A stretch of DNA of 64,000 bases from Clostridiales bacterium (GTDB taxonomy: Bacteria; Bacillota; Clostridia; Saccharofermentanales; Saccharofermentanaceae): NCBI GenBank assembly GCA_017964005.1, contig JAGCSR010000035.1, positions 1-64,000 on the forward strand, written 5' to 3'. Below, one piece after another: positions 25,070-33,617 of the stretch. The notes beneath the pieces are model-generated. The model did no database searches, was not told where the DNA came from, and saw only the letters and a program-made list of their open reading frames with translations. The position numbers and the translations under genes were made by a program. Within the stretch, counting starts at the first letter, position 1, and every line of letters begins with the position of its first letter.

Positions 25070-26383
25070 ATGAAGAAAGTTCTTATTCTCGGCTGTACCG
25101 ATACAACGGAACAGATCATCACCAGGCTTTGCGCCGACGGGAGATGTGTATCTGAGATCTGTATAGCTTCCAAGGATAAAAATGAGTGCAACGAGTTGAA
25201 GAAGAAGGTCCAGACCAAGAGCGTCAGGATCATAACTGCGGGAATAGATGTTACTAATACCGAGGGTGCCATGATGATGGCCAGGATCTTCGGACCGGAC
25301 CTCATAATCAACCTCATGCCGGTCGAACTGACTGATAATATACTGAAGCTGGCTCTTAATGTCGGAGCTTCCTATCTTGATTTTGAAATACATAATGTTC
25401 CGGATAATCCCAAATACACGGATCTTCTCGGAACACAGTTCAAGTATTTCGCGGATTTCAAGAAGCAGGGGCTTACTGCCGTAACCGGATGCGGATACGA
25501 TCCGGCTGCACTGACCGCATGCATACGCAATGCCAACGGTATCGACTTCGACAAGATCGAGAGCATAGATTTCATCAAGACCGGCAAAGACGGTCAGCCT
25601 GAGGCTGAGCCCGATGAACCTGAAGACAAAGACGGCAAGCCCGAAGAAGAGGCGCCTCTTTACAGGGAGGATCTGACGGGTGAGGCTGAAGAAGTTCCTG
25701 AAGAGGAAGAATCCGGCGAAGTCAAACTGGAAGGCGGCGGCGCGGCAAGGATCGTGGACGGTTCCGTTGATTTTGTGGAAGTCCCCAAGCCCGAGCCTGA
25801 GAAAAACGGCAAGTCCTACAGGCTCGTTCCTGATGTTGTTATCACTGACATCATCAAGGAGTTCCCTGATTTCAAGAATGTAAGGTGCCTTAAGGAGACG
25901 GCTCCCCTCAAGCTCAAGGACACAAAGAAGAAGAATAAGAGGGAAGAAGCCAAGAAAGAGAAGCAGAAGAAAGAGATCCTGAACGCTCTTGAGAAAGTTG
26001 GGCTTCTGTCTTCGGACCCGGTCGTTATCAGTAATCTCGAAGTCATCCCCTATGACTTTATGAGACTGTTCCTTCCCGAAAGGCCCGCTCCCAAGAAGAA
26101 GAAAGGTGTAAGATACCCTGACGCCAAGAATACTCCCTGCGAGAAGATCAGGATAACAGGCACTATAGGTGATAAGAAGAAGACCTGTGAATATAAGGTC
26201 AATGTCTCTGATTTTGATGAAGTCGAGACGAAGGTCGCGGTGGCAGCCTCCAAGATGATGTGCCTTGATAAGTGGAAGAATCCGGGTGTATTCACGACGG
26301 CCAAGTTTCCCAACGGTGAATTTATCGATGCGCTGGCGGCTGAGGGGATCAGCTTTGTTTCCAAGGAGACAGCATCCGAGTAA
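25070..26383 (+). CDS. Saccharopine-dehydrogenase-like NAD(P)-binding protein with charged inserts
   Basis: 437 residues. A Rossmann start (KKVLILGCTDTTEQIITRL), IGP-type strand GPDLIINLMPVELTDNILKLALNVGASYLDFE and TAVTGCGYDPAALTACI resemble saccharopine dehydrogenase/carboxynorspermidine synthase proteins. Two inserts are unusual: an acidic region at about residues 180-225 (DEPEDKDGKPEEEAP, EVPEEEESGEV) and a Lys-rich helical stretch at about 285-305 (KKKNKREEAKKEKQKKE). The product could be an amine or amino-acid dehydrogenase, but substrate residues cannot be assigned. It starts 39 bp after trmL behind a weak TATATAGGGG leader. Confidence 0.65.
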   Translation: MKKVLILGCTDTTEQIITRLCADGRCVSEICIASKDKNECNELKKKVQTKSVRIITAGIDVTNTEGAMMMARIFGPDLIINLMPVELTDNILKLALNVGASYLDFEIHNVPDNPKYTDLLGTQFKYFADFKKQGLTAVTGCGYDPAALTACIRNANGIDFDKIESIDFIKTGKDGQPEAEPDEPEDKDGKPEEEAPLYREDLTGEAEEVPEEEESGEVKLEGGGAARIVDGSVDFVEVPKPEPEKNGKSYRLVPDVVITDIIKEFPDFKNVRCLKETAPLKLKDTKKKNKREEAKKEKQKKEILNALEKVGLLSSDPVVISNLEVIPYDFMRLFLPERPAPKKKKGVRYPDAKNTPCEKIRITGTIGDKKKTCEYKVNVSDFDEVETKVAVAASKMMCLDKWKNPGVFTTAKFPNGEFIDALAAEGISFVSKETASE

Positions 26384-26398
26384 CGCGGGAGGCGGTCA

Positions 26399-27307
26399 AT
26401 GGGAGAGATCCTCATAAAGACATCTGACCTGTCCAAGGAATTCCGTGACAAGAAGGCTGTTGACGGCGTAAATCTCACGATCGGCAAAGGATCCATCTAC
26501 GGGCTTATCGGCCGTAACGGCGCCGGTAAGACCACATTTATGCGCATGCTCTGCGGAATGACGGAACCCACATCGGGCAGCATTGAGTATAAGGACAGCG
26601 GCAAGCCGGACTACGGCAGGATCGGAGCCCTGATAGAACTTCCCGCCCTTAATCCTAAGCTTTCGGCATACGCAAACCTCAAACTGAAGTGCCTGGCTTA
26701 CGGCATCACCGACAAGAAATACATGATGGAGAAGCTCGAACTTGTAGGGCTGTCTTTGGTATGCCATAAGAAAGTCGAAAAGTATTCTCTAGGAATGAGA
26801 CAGAGACTGGGGATCGCTTTGGCCCTTGTAGGAGATCCGGAACTTCTGGTCCTGGACGAACCCGTAAACGGACTCGACCCTCAGGGAATAGCGGAAGTTA
26901 GAGACCTCCTGACATACCTTAACGGCAAGTACCATACGACCATAATCATCTCCAGTCACATTCTCGAGGAACTCGCGAAGTTCGTAACGGATTACGCGAT
27001 AATCGATAACGGGAAGATATTGGAAGAATCCACCATGGAAGATCTTGAGAAGAGATGCACCGACAGCATCGTCATCAAGAGCTCCGCTCCTGACCTTGTG
27101 GCAGAGGGCCTGAAGAAGATGGGGATAGAAGACTATAAGATATCCGGCAAGAAGACGATCCTTGTGTATACCGATACGTCAAGGAGCGGCGAGATCAACA
27201 TGACACTTGCCAAAGCTGATATCCCGGTGGAATCCATAAGCGTTGCGGGAGCGGATCTTGAAGAATACTTCATGAAGCTTACCGGAACAGGATCTTCGAT
27301 AAGGTAG
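26399..27307 (+). CDS. ABC transporter ATP-binding protein (antibiotic/bacitracin-exporter type)
   Basis: 302 residues. Walker A GRNGAGKTTFM, signature YSLGMRQRLGIALAL, Walker B LLVLDEPVNGLDPQGI and H-loop IIISSHILEELA. The C-terminal 80 residues match the regulatory tail common in the ABC-2 drug/lantibiotic exporter class. It pairs with the permease gene 8 bp downstream. The family exports peptides or drugs or immunises against them; the substrate is not known. Confidence 0.9.
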   Translation: MGEILIKTSDLSKEFRDKKAVDGVNLTIGKGSIYGLIGRNGAGKTTFMRMLCGMTEPTSGSIEYKDSGKPDYGRIGALIELPALNPKLSAYANLKLKCLAYGITDKKYMMEKLELVGLSLVCHKKVEKYSLGMRQRLGIALALVGDPELLVLDEPVNGLDPQGIAEVRDLLTYLNGKYHTTIIISSHILEELAKFVTDYAIIDNGKILEESTMEDLEKRCTDSIVIKSSAPDLVAEGLKKMGIEDYKISGKKTILVYTDTSRSGEINMTLAKADIPVESISVAGADLEEYFMKLTGTGSSIR

Positions 27308-27315
27308 GCGGACTT

Positions 27316-28254
27316 ATGCTCAAGAACATCATTCTAATGGAGTTATACAGAGCATTAAAGCAGAAGAGCACGTGGGTCATCCTCGTTATCCTCTTCATCA
27401 CTACGTTCACGTTCAGTTTCTTCCTTCTGGGATTCAACATATCCGCCCTCTTCGGGATCTCTCAGGATACTATGGAAGAGGCGGCGACGATGGATGTTAA
27501 TGCCGCCCTTGATAAGTTCTTCAAAGAAGGGGGACTGGCGCAGGTCGCGGCAGCATATGAGAGGAGCACGAACTCCGACAGCTACGAGGAGGATATAGAG
27601 ATCGTAGGCCAGGGAATGTATTACGATTCCACCGCCTGCGATGTATTCAGATACAATGTCAGCACCATGAACGAACTGATGTTCCTAGCGATATTCGCAG
27701 GACTCTTCTTCGGTTCTGACTACGCGTTCGGAATGGCAAGGAATTATACCCTGATCAACGACAAACGCTGGAAAGGTCTGGCAGGCAAAGCCATTGCCAT
27801 GGGCGCATATGTCCTTATCATGCACATATGGATCTGGATAATCAGCGCTTTCGCGTCAACATGCTGGGCGAAGACATTTGAACTGGGGATAACACCGAGA
27901 TTCCTTCTCTACTTTATCGCGTCATACTTCCTCATCTTTGCTTTCGCTCTAATAGTTGCGGCTGCCACGGTGATCTGCAGGAGCCGTTCCGCAGGTATTA
28001 CCTTCGGGGTATTGTTTTCCATGGGAACGGTATCATATCTTGTACAGTTCGCTGATATGTATCTTAAGTACAAGAATGACAATATCCCCCAGGACTTCTC
28101 CCTGTCCCACATGATGATCACCATGAACCTTGTCGAACTGAGATTCGATTCCGGAGCATGGATCTATACAAGGGCATTCCTGTGTGCGGCGATATACTCG
28201 GCGGCTGCCGGCTTCATCAGTTATCTGTTGGTAAAGAGAAGAGATATAAGTTAA
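27316..28254 (+). CDS. ABC-2 family permease
   Basis: 312 residues. One N-terminal helix (WVILVILFITTFTFSFFLLGF) is followed by an extracytoplasmic loop of about 100 residues (residues 45-120) rich in Asp/Glu. Five further helices follow (about 120-142, 158-180, 195-222, 228-245, 285-305). This is the usual six-helix ABC-2 layout of lantibiotic-immunity or antibiotic-efflux permeases. It lies 8 bp behind its ATPase gene. No substrate can be inferred. Confidence 0.82.
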   Translation: MLKNIILMELYRALKQKSTWVILVILFITTFTFSFFLLGFNISALFGISQDTMEEAATMDVNAALDKFFKEGGLAQVAAAYERSTNSDSYEEDIEIVGQGMYYDSTACDVFRYNVSTMNELMFLAIFAGLFFGSDYAFGMARNYTLINDKRWKGLAGKAIAMGAYVLIMHIWIWIISAFASTCWAKTFELGITPRFLLYFIASYFLIFAFALIVAAATVICRSRSAGITFGVLFSMGTVSYLVQFADMYLKYKNDNIPQDFSLSHMMITMNLVELRFDSGAWIYTRAFLCAAIYSAAAGFISYLLVKRRDIS

Positions 28255-28306
28255 AATATAAGGCGTGTCCCGAGGATGCGACAACTGAGATCAGGAGAGA
28301 CAGAAT

Positions 28307-29245
28307 ATGAAAGACTACACCGATCCCGGCAACAGGGCAGAATTGGATAAGATCTGTCTTGAGACCATAAAGAATTACAGTGAGGATACTGTTTACTTCA
28401 AGGACAGTGATTCCAGGTTCATCTGGAACAGTGCGGCTCATGCCAAGCAGTTCGGTGTAGGATCTCCGGAAGAACTGTTCGGCAAGTCTGATTTCGATTT
28501 CTTCCCCAAGGATTTTGCCCAGGCCGCAAGAGAGACTGAGATGGCTATTATGGCATCCGGGCAGCCTATCCTTAACATCGAAGAAGAACTGGTGATCGAT
28601 GAGGACAACACAAAATATTTTCTTGCATCCAAGTATCCTTTGTTCGGCGATGACGGACAGATCATCGGTACTTGGGGTTCCACGAAAGATATAACCGAGA
28701 TCAAGATGCTCGAGAAGAAGCTTGAGCGTTCCTATGAGAAGATGCAGCTCCTTGCGCGTGTTGATGACCTGTCGGGTCTTTATAACAGAAGATATTTCTA
28801 CGAGAAACTCGAGAAACTGACCGGCCTTTATGAGGAGCGCAACGACGGCAGCACGTTCTCTCTTATACTGCTCGATGTGGACGACCTTACGTATATAAAC
28901 GATCAGTACGGTCAGCAGAACGGAGATATCGTATTAAGGTCCATAGCGGAAGTCCTTCTCGGCAATACCAGAAAGTCGGACACGTGCTTCAGGATCGGCG
29001 GAGACGAGTTCGCCGCGGTCCTTCCTGACAGGGATAAGATGGCGGCTCTCGGGATCGCCAAGCAGATCGTCAACCAGGTATCGAATAACCCGGTTATCCT
29101 TGACGGAAAGAGAGAGAAGGTTACGGTATCTATAGGTCTTGCAACGCTGGATCCAAAGAATCCTGATATCAATGAACTTCTGTCACATGCCGAACGCAAG
29201 GTCAACAAGTCAAAGAGAGAAGGAAAGAACCAGGTATCCTTCTGA
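28307..29245 (+). CDS. PAS-domain diguanylate cyclase
   Basis: 312 residues, soluble. The PAS domain (about 20-140) has VYFKDSDSRFIWNS, GKSDFDFFPKDFA and the PAC-like FGDDGQIIGTWGSTKDITEIK. The GGDEF domain (about 150-312) has DDLSGLYNRRYF, LLDVDDLTYINDQYG, and the active site RIGGDEFAAV. The product-inhibition site RxxD (RKSD) lies exactly five residues before GGDEF. It should make cyclic di-GMP from two GTP in response to a small ligand or redox signal sensed by PAS. AGGAGAG precedes the ATG by 7 bp. A terminator follows immediately. Confidence 0.92.
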   Translation: MKDYTDPGNRAELDKICLETIKNYSEDTVYFKDSDSRFIWNSAAHAKQFGVGSPEELFGKSDFDFFPKDFAQAARETEMAIMASGQPILNIEEELVIDEDNTKYFLASKYPLFGDDGQIIGTWGSTKDITEIKMLEKKLERSYEKMQLLARVDDLSGLYNRRYFYEKLEKLTGLYEERNDGSTFSLILLDVDDLTYINDQYGQQNGDIVLRSIAEVLLGNTRKSDTCFRIGGDEFAAVLPDRDKMAALGIAKQIVNQVSNNPVILDGKREKVTVSIGLATLDPKNPDINELLSHAERKVNKSKREGKNQVSF

Positions 29246-29265
29246 TTTTTCAATCACAAATAACA

Positions 29266-29300
29266 GACCGGCCTGTCATATGACAAGCCGGTCCTTTTTA
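29266..29300 (+). terminator. Intrinsic terminator after the diguanylate cyclase gene
   Basis: GACCGGCCTGTCAT (29266-29279) and ATGACAAGCCGGTC (29280-29293) form a long stem with one mismatch, followed by CTTTTTATT. It ends the operon that began at or before 26399. Confidence 0.85.
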
Positions 29301-29314
29301 TTCGGGGGGATCAC

Positions 29315-29369
29315 TTGGTGAGATCTTTAACCTACTCCGCCGCTGCTCGTTTTTTCGAGATCTCACCAA
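29315..29369 (+). repeat. 12-bp perfect inverted repeat in the intergenic region
   Basis: TTGGTGAGATCT (29315-29326) and AGATCTCACCAA (29358-29369) are exact reverse complements separated by 31 bp containing a T6 run (29350-29355). The pieces could form a long hairpin in RNA of either strand. There is no obvious gene here; the surrounding 29301-29457 holds only AT-rich sequence with no convincing reading frame. Function unknown. Confidence 0.55.
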
Positions 29370-29457
29370 TAAGACGAACGGGCATTGCAGTTTTTACACT
29401 TTTTTTCGAAAAAATTTTCCTTGATCAAATTATACAACGGATGATCTTCTCCAAAGT

Positions 29458-29495
29458 AAAAGGACTGATCCCTGAAATCCAGGGGATCAGTCCTT
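29458..29495 (-). terminator. Terminator for the minus-strand small gene
   Basis: Read on the minus strand, AAGGACTGATCCCCT pairs with AGGGATCAGTCCTTT and is followed by TACTTTGG. It lies 25 bp after the stop of the small membrane protein on that strand. It may also work weakly on the plus strand. Confidence 0.65.
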
Positions 29496-29519
29496 ATGTG
29501 TGGAAGTAAACGGGGGTTC

Positions 29520-29738
29520 TTATGCTGCCCTGCGCACAGGACTCCTGTCCGCCCCGATCTTCTTGATGGGGACGGGGCGGGCAGAAGGACGCCTGTGGGC
29601 TTGAGGGACACGAGCGGCTGGAGATGTTATCCGCTCAGAGGCTTCTTCGTCATTCTTCCAGTAATCGACGGAATCGATCAAAGCTTTTGTTGTTACAAGT
29701 ATGAAGAAGAAGAAAATGGCTATATCTGCAGGTGACAT
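29520..29738 (-). CDS. Small membrane protein of unknown function
   Basis: 72 residues, MSPADIAIFFFFILVTTKALIDS at the start. One hydrophobic helix (about residues 5-22) is followed by an acidic stretch (DYWKNDEEASER) and a basic Pro/Arg-rich tail (HRRPSARPVP). AGAGG lies 7 bp before the ATG. A -10-like TATACT sits on the minus strand at 29798-29803, and a clean terminator follows the stop, so this looks like a true monocistronic gene rather than chance. No family is recognised. A longer start at 29813 is less likely because it would include the promoter. Confidence 0.55.
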   Translation of the reverse strand: MSPADIAIFFFFILVTTKALIDSVDYWKNDEEASERITSPAARVPQAHRRPSARPVPIKKIGADRSPVRRAA

Positions 29739-29898
29739 TGGTTTACCTCTTTCTGTTCTGATCTTGTCAAAACGTTCGTTTGTTCTTTTATGAGGGGAGT
29801 ATAACACATTCAAAGTGACAATAAACGGACTAAACTCGCCAAAAGAACAAAAATTCGAACATTTTTCGCGAGTTCACAGTTTATTCTCAAAAATGGTG

Positions 29899-29962
29899 TT
29901 GACACTCAGATCTCCCGGTGTTATCTTTACTACGACAGTCGTACTATGACAGCCGAAGTAAC
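29899..29962 (+). promoter_or_regulatory. Promoter and probable PadR operator repeats
   Basis: TTGACA (29899-29904), 17 bp, TATCTT (29922-29927). Directly downstream lie two copies of ACGACAGTCGT (29932-29942 and 29951-29961), each nearly palindromic, 19 bp apart, with a related ATGACAG between them. Lying over the transcript start of the padR gene, they are good candidates for autorepression sites. The match to PadR consensus sites is not exact, so the assignment is inferred from position. Confidence 0.6.
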
Positions 29963-30051
29963 GACAGTCGTGGTAATAAGGGAACCGGTTTGAAAGCAGA
30001 TCCCGGGGCAGACGTGCCGCAGGACCGATAAAGGAAGAAAGGAGAGATCAG

Positions 30052-30405
30052 ATGACAGAGATCAGCAGTGACATCATTCGCGGCTACAATGACACGATGA
30101 TCCTGTTCCTCTTGCTCAAGGGCCCTTCTTACGGGTATGAGATATCCAAGCAGATCAGGAATCTCACGGACGGTAAGTACATCATAAAGGAAACCACGTT
30201 GTACTCGGCGTTCACCCGAATGGAGAAGAACGGATATGTGGAGTCTTTCTCACAGATCTCCGAAGACACCGGAAAAAGAAGGACATACTACCGCATCACA
30301 ACCCATGGCATGGAATATTACAGACAGAAAAGGGATGAGTGGGTCCTGACCAAAGAGGTCATCGAGAAGTTCATTACAAAGGAGAATGAGAATGGAAGCT
30401 GTTAA
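30052..30405 (+). CDS. PadR-family transcriptional regulator
   Basis: 117 residues. The winged helix includes MILFLLLKGPSYGYEISKQI, TLYSAFTRMEKNGYVESF and GKRRTYYRITTHGMEYY, all typical of PadR. The short helix at the C-terminus serves for dimerisation. PadR proteins usually repress their own operon and an adjacent membrane or efflux gene in response to small molecules or envelope stress. AAAGGAGAG precedes the ATG. It overlaps the following membrane-protein gene by about 14 bp, so the two are translationally coupled. Confidence 0.93.
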   Translation: MTEISSDIIRGYNDTMILFLLLKGPSYGYEISKQIRNLTDGKYIIKETTLYSAFTRMEKNGYVESFSQISEDTGKRRTYYRITTHGMEYYRQKRDEWVLTKEVIEKFITKENENGSC

Positions 30406-31405
30406 GAATTATCTGGACCGGATGTTTGCCAATCTGCCGAACACACCGTCGGTGATGAGGGCTAAGGATGAGCTCCTCCAGATGATGGAGGATAAGTACA
30501 CTGAGCTCATAGCCGAGGGCAAGACAGAGAACGAGGCCGTAGGAAGCGTTATATCGGAATTCGGCAATCTCGATGAACTTGCCGAGGCCCTGGGAGTGGA
30601 AGAAGAAGTCCAAAAGCAGAAGGAAGAGGCGGTCGAGACTAAAGAAAAGACTATCCTCGGAACGGAAGAAGCAAAGAAGTATATAGGGATCAAGACATCA
30701 CAGGCGCTGCCCATAGCATTGGGAGTAGCACTCATCATCCTGGGTTTTATATGCCCCGTACTGGTATCCGAGATCCTGCCGGATAATCTGGATATGATAG
30801 GAGTTGCCGGGATGTTCGCATTCGATACGGCAGGCGTTATCCTTATCGTTCTCGGAATGATGAAGAAGAAGGAACTTAAGAATGTAAATGACAAAGAGAG
30901 CACTCTGTCGGTGGATGCGACAAGATATGTCGCCGACGAACGTGACAGGTTCGATTCCACGAGGATCGTCCTTCTCATTACGGGTATAGTCCTTTGCGCG
31001 GGTTGCTGGCTTCCCTCTGCAGTACTGGAAAACTACTCCAGAGCGGAAAACCTTGTGGGAGCCCCGATGCTGTTCATCATGATCGCCATAGGAGTATTCA
31101 TGATCATATATTCTTCGATCTGCAAGAATGCTTACGACGATCTTCTGGACCTTAACGACAAGGGGAGCATGAAGGCTCAGTATAAGCCCCAAAGATCGTC
31201 CGACAGAAGTGTCAGATACATAAGTCCCGCGGCAGACTTCGTAATGAGCGTTTACTGGCAGACGATAACATGCATCTACCTGATGGTAAGCTTTGTGACA
31301 TTTGCATGGTGGGCGTCATGGATCATTTGGCCGGTGGCAGCCATAGTATATGTGATACTCAAAAAGAAACTCATCGTAAGACCTGAAGTTATAACAGAAC
31401 AATAA
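30392..31405 (+). CDS. DUF1700-type membrane protein (permease-prefix domain)
   Basis: 337 residues. ATG 30392 is preferred over 30386 because AAAGGAG lies 7 bp upstream of it. Residues 1-75 form the helical domain YLDRMFANLPNTPSVMRAKDELLQMMEDKYTELI, common to PadR-linked membrane proteins. Next comes a charged linker rich in Glu/Lys, then four or five transmembrane helices (about 100-122, 130-152, 188-205, 212-230, 283-320). The family typically sits next to PadR and DUF4097 genes, as here, and is thought to act in envelope-stress control. The molecular role is unknown. Confidence 0.75.
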   Translation: MEAVKNYLDRMFANLPNTPSVMRAKDELLQMMEDKYTELIAEGKTENEAVGSVISEFGNLDELAEALGVEEEVQKQKEEAVETKEKTILGTEEAKKYIGIKTSQALPIALGVALIILGFICPVLVSEILPDNLDMIGVAGMFAFDTAGVILIVLGMMKKKELKNVNDKESTLSVDATRYVADERDRFDSTRIVLLITGIVLCAGCWLPSAVLENYSRAENLVGAPMLFIMIAIGVFMIIYSSICKNAYDDLLDLNDKGSMKAQYKPQRSSDRSVRYISPAADFVMSVYWQTITCIYLMVSFVTFAWWASWIIWPVAAIVYVILKKKLIVRPEVITEQ

Positions 31406-31436
31406 AGAACAAAATGGAATAAAAGGAGAAAAGACT

Positions 31437-32336
31437 ATGAAACTTGCAAAAATCTTGTACACGATCTCGATCTTCGTGATCACCGGCTTCGTCATCCTGT
31501 TCTCGATGGGATGCAGACTGGGTATCGGAACCATTATGAACCCCGTGAATATCGGAGATTCCAAGAACGTATCCGAAGAGCAGGAGACAGAACCCTTCAA
31601 GAACATCGAGGTTGACGCGAACGTTGTGAATTTCAAGATCGAAGAAGGTGATTCTTACAAGGTCAAGACCGTATATCCGTCAGGATTTAAGACCGATATC
31701 GATGTTGAAGGCGATACCCTCAAGGTAGAGGTCAAGAGCCAGAAGGGATTCGATCTGAATGTGGTCGGATTCGGCGATATCATAAGTTTGGGAGACGGAC
31801 TCCCGGCCAAAAGATGTGACCTTACCGTTGTGGTCCCCAAGGACGGATCAGCTGTCATGGAGGACATCAAGATCAAAGCTGACGCTGGCAACGTAAATCT
31901 TGAAGACCGGGTTTTCGATGATATAAACATCGAATGCGACGCCGGAAATGTACAGATGAAGGATATCAAGTCCGCAACATGCAGGATCGACACGGATGCA
32001 GGCAATGTTCAGGTCAGTGACTGTGATCTCGGAGACATGGATCTTAAGACAGACGCAGGCAACATCGAATTCGACAGGATCTCGATGGGTGACATGAGGA
32101 TCAAGACGAATATGGGCAATATCGATCTTGAAGGTGTGACATTCGGCAAGGGCAGCGTAGATTCCGATGTCGGAAATATCGAGATCGAAGGATCATACGA
32201 CAAGCTCGTGGCTGAAAGCGATGTAGGAGCCATCAACGCTTCCTCGTCCAAGGAAGATACGGTCTTCGATATCAAGACCCAGATCGGAGCAGTTACGGTC
32301 AACGGTGACTCCAAGGGAAGATCCTATTCGAACTGA
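31437..32336 (+). CDS. DUF4097-type beta-helical lipoprotein
   Basis: 299 residues. The hydrophobic start ends in FSMGC, a plausible lipobox. Residues 130-290 contain repeats of about 18-22 residues, each with D-A-G-N-V/I or a variant (ADAGNVNL, CDAGNVQM, TDAGNVQV, TDAGNIEF, TNMGNIDL, SDVGNIEI). This is the pattern of the DUF4097 single-stranded beta-helix. Such proteins often accompany PadR and DUF1700 and may be adhesin-like or scaffold proteins at the cell surface. AAAGGAG precedes the ATG. It is the last gene of the module and is followed by a terminator. Confidence 0.8.
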   Translation: MKLAKILYTISIFVITGFVILFSMGCRLGIGTIMNPVNIGDSKNVSEEQETEPFKNIEVDANVVNFKIEEGDSYKVKTVYPSGFKTDIDVEGDTLKVEVKSQKGFDLNVVGFGDIISLGDGLPAKRCDLTVVVPKDGSAVMEDIKIKADAGNVNLEDRVFDDINIECDAGNVQMKDIKSATCRIDTDAGNVQVSDCDLGDMDLKTDAGNIEFDRISMGDMRIKTNMGNIDLEGVTFGKGSVDSDVGNIEIEGSYDKLVAESDVGAINASSSKEDTVFDIKTQIGAVTVNGDSKGRSYSN

Positions 32337-32380
32337 TAAAGATACATAAAACTTAATGGGATAAAGGGAAAAATGAGAAA

Positions 32381-32405
32381 GGACCGCCTGATGCGGTCCT
32401 TTTTT
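32381..32405 (+). terminator. Intrinsic terminator after the PadR module
   Basis: GGACCGC (32381-32387), loop CTGAT, GCGGTCC (32393-32399), followed by six T. A strong intrinsic terminator that separates the PadR operon from the regulator at 32496. Confidence 0.9.
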
Positions 32406-32495
32406 ACTTTTATGTGGCTTTTTTGAGGCAGATTACCTATTTTTGATAAAAACTATTATAATATACAAAATTATGTGCTCAAGCGAGGTGCCGAT

Positions 32496-33602
32496 ATGGA
32501 AGAGCTCAAGAAGTGTATGAAGCAGGCTAAGAATATCCTCCCTTATGATGCCGGTGTGCTGGACAGCTCCGGTAACATACTCGCATCTACTTCTGATGAG
32601 GCGGAAGGCGAGGTCGATCCTTCTTTCAGAGCCGTAATGCTCAGTAATGATGATTTTGCTCTTACTGCCGACAAGACATACATGAAGGTCTATATCGGAG
32701 AGCAGCTCAAGTACATAGCATACGTGAACAGCACGGATGCCAATGTCAAGGTCAACCTGATGCTGATAGCCGAATGGATAAAGCTCATCGTTAAGGATAA
32801 GGGTTCTGACGCGGAGAGGACAGTATTCATAAGGAACGTCCTTCTCGATAATGAGATCAGGAGCGAAGTCCCGATGATCGCAAGAAGCTATAAGATCGAC
32901 TGCAAGAACTCCAGAGTCGTTTATGTCATCAGAACGGATTCCGCCCAGAGCGCCGAGTCTTTCGAGATATTACAGAACCTCTATAACGACAGTGAGGTTG
33001 CGACCGTAATCGCTATGGATGATACGACGATAATCATCATCCTGGATGTGGAAGAACAGCCGGAAGAAGAAGATATCCGCAATCAGTTCATTGATGACAC
33101 GGCCAGTTCTGTTCATTCCTGTCTCGTATCCGAAGGCATCATCTCAAAGGTTGCCGTAGGTTCCGTGGTGTCCTCGTTCATGGATATCAGCAAATCCTAC
33201 TCGGATGCCATGACCGCGCTTAAGGTCAGCAAGATCTTCGACAGCGAAGCTGACATATCAAGATATGACAACCTGGGCCTTGGAAGACTCATCTATCAGC
33301 TTCCCAAGCCCCTTTGCGAGATGTTCATAAAGGAAGTATTCCCTAACGAAGCATACAGACAGCTCGACGAGGAGACGAGAACGACTATCGACACGTTCTT
33401 CGCCAACGACCTTAACGGAAGCGAGACCTCAAGAGAACTGTTCGTTCACAGGAACACACTGGTCTACAGACTCGAGAAGGTCAAGACCAAGACCGGTCTG
33501 GACTTAAGAAAATTCGATGATGCCGTATTGTTCAAGATGGCAACGATGGTACGAACATATATCGATTATCTTAATAATCCGACCGATAATAAGATAAGGT
33601 AA
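32496..33602 (+). CDS. PucR/CdaR-type helix-turn-helix regulator
   Basis: 368 residues. ATG 32496 with GAGGTG upstream is preferred over the in-frame GTG at 32475. The N-terminal half (residues 1-130) resembles a small sensory domain (ILPYDAGVLDSSGNILAST). The middle has strands like a GGDEF-related fold (VYVIRTDSAQ). The C-terminus carries the PucR HTH: ANDLNGSETSRELFVHRNTLVYRLEKVKTKTGLDLRKFDDAVLF. Such proteins activate purine, sugar-diacid or stress genes; here the gene directly precedes ftsE (15 bp), so it may regulate the cell-division cluster. The ligand is unknown. Confidence 0.8.
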   Translation: MEELKKCMKQAKNILPYDAGVLDSSGNILASTSDEAEGEVDPSFRAVMLSNDDFALTADKTYMKVYIGEQLKYIAYVNSTDANVKVNLMLIAEWIKLIVKDKGSDAERTVFIRNVLLDNEIRSEVPMIARSYKIDCKNSRVVYVIRTDSAQSAESFEILQNLYNDSEVATVIAMDDTTIIIILDVEEQPEEEDIRNQFIDDTASSVHSCLVSEGIISKVAVGSVVSSFMDISKSYSDAMTALKVSKIFDSEADISRYDNLGLGRLIYQLPKPLCEMFIKEVFPNEAYRQLDEETRTTIDTFFANDLNGSETSRELFVHRNTLVYRLEKVKTKTGLDLRKFDDAVLFKMATMVRTYIDYLNNPTDNKIR

Positions 33603-33617
33603 GGACAAAAAAGATAA

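Noticed and set aside
29315..29509. A 64-residue plus-strand reading frame
   Set aside because: Starts at a rare codon within an inverted repeat, lacks a ribosome-binding site and overlaps a terminator-like stem; more likely noise.
29739..29880. LexA boxes upstream of the minus-strand 72-residue gene (several GAAC/GTTC pieces)
   Set aside because: No pair has the required GAAC-N4-GTTC spacing; the copies are in direct orientation or too far apart.
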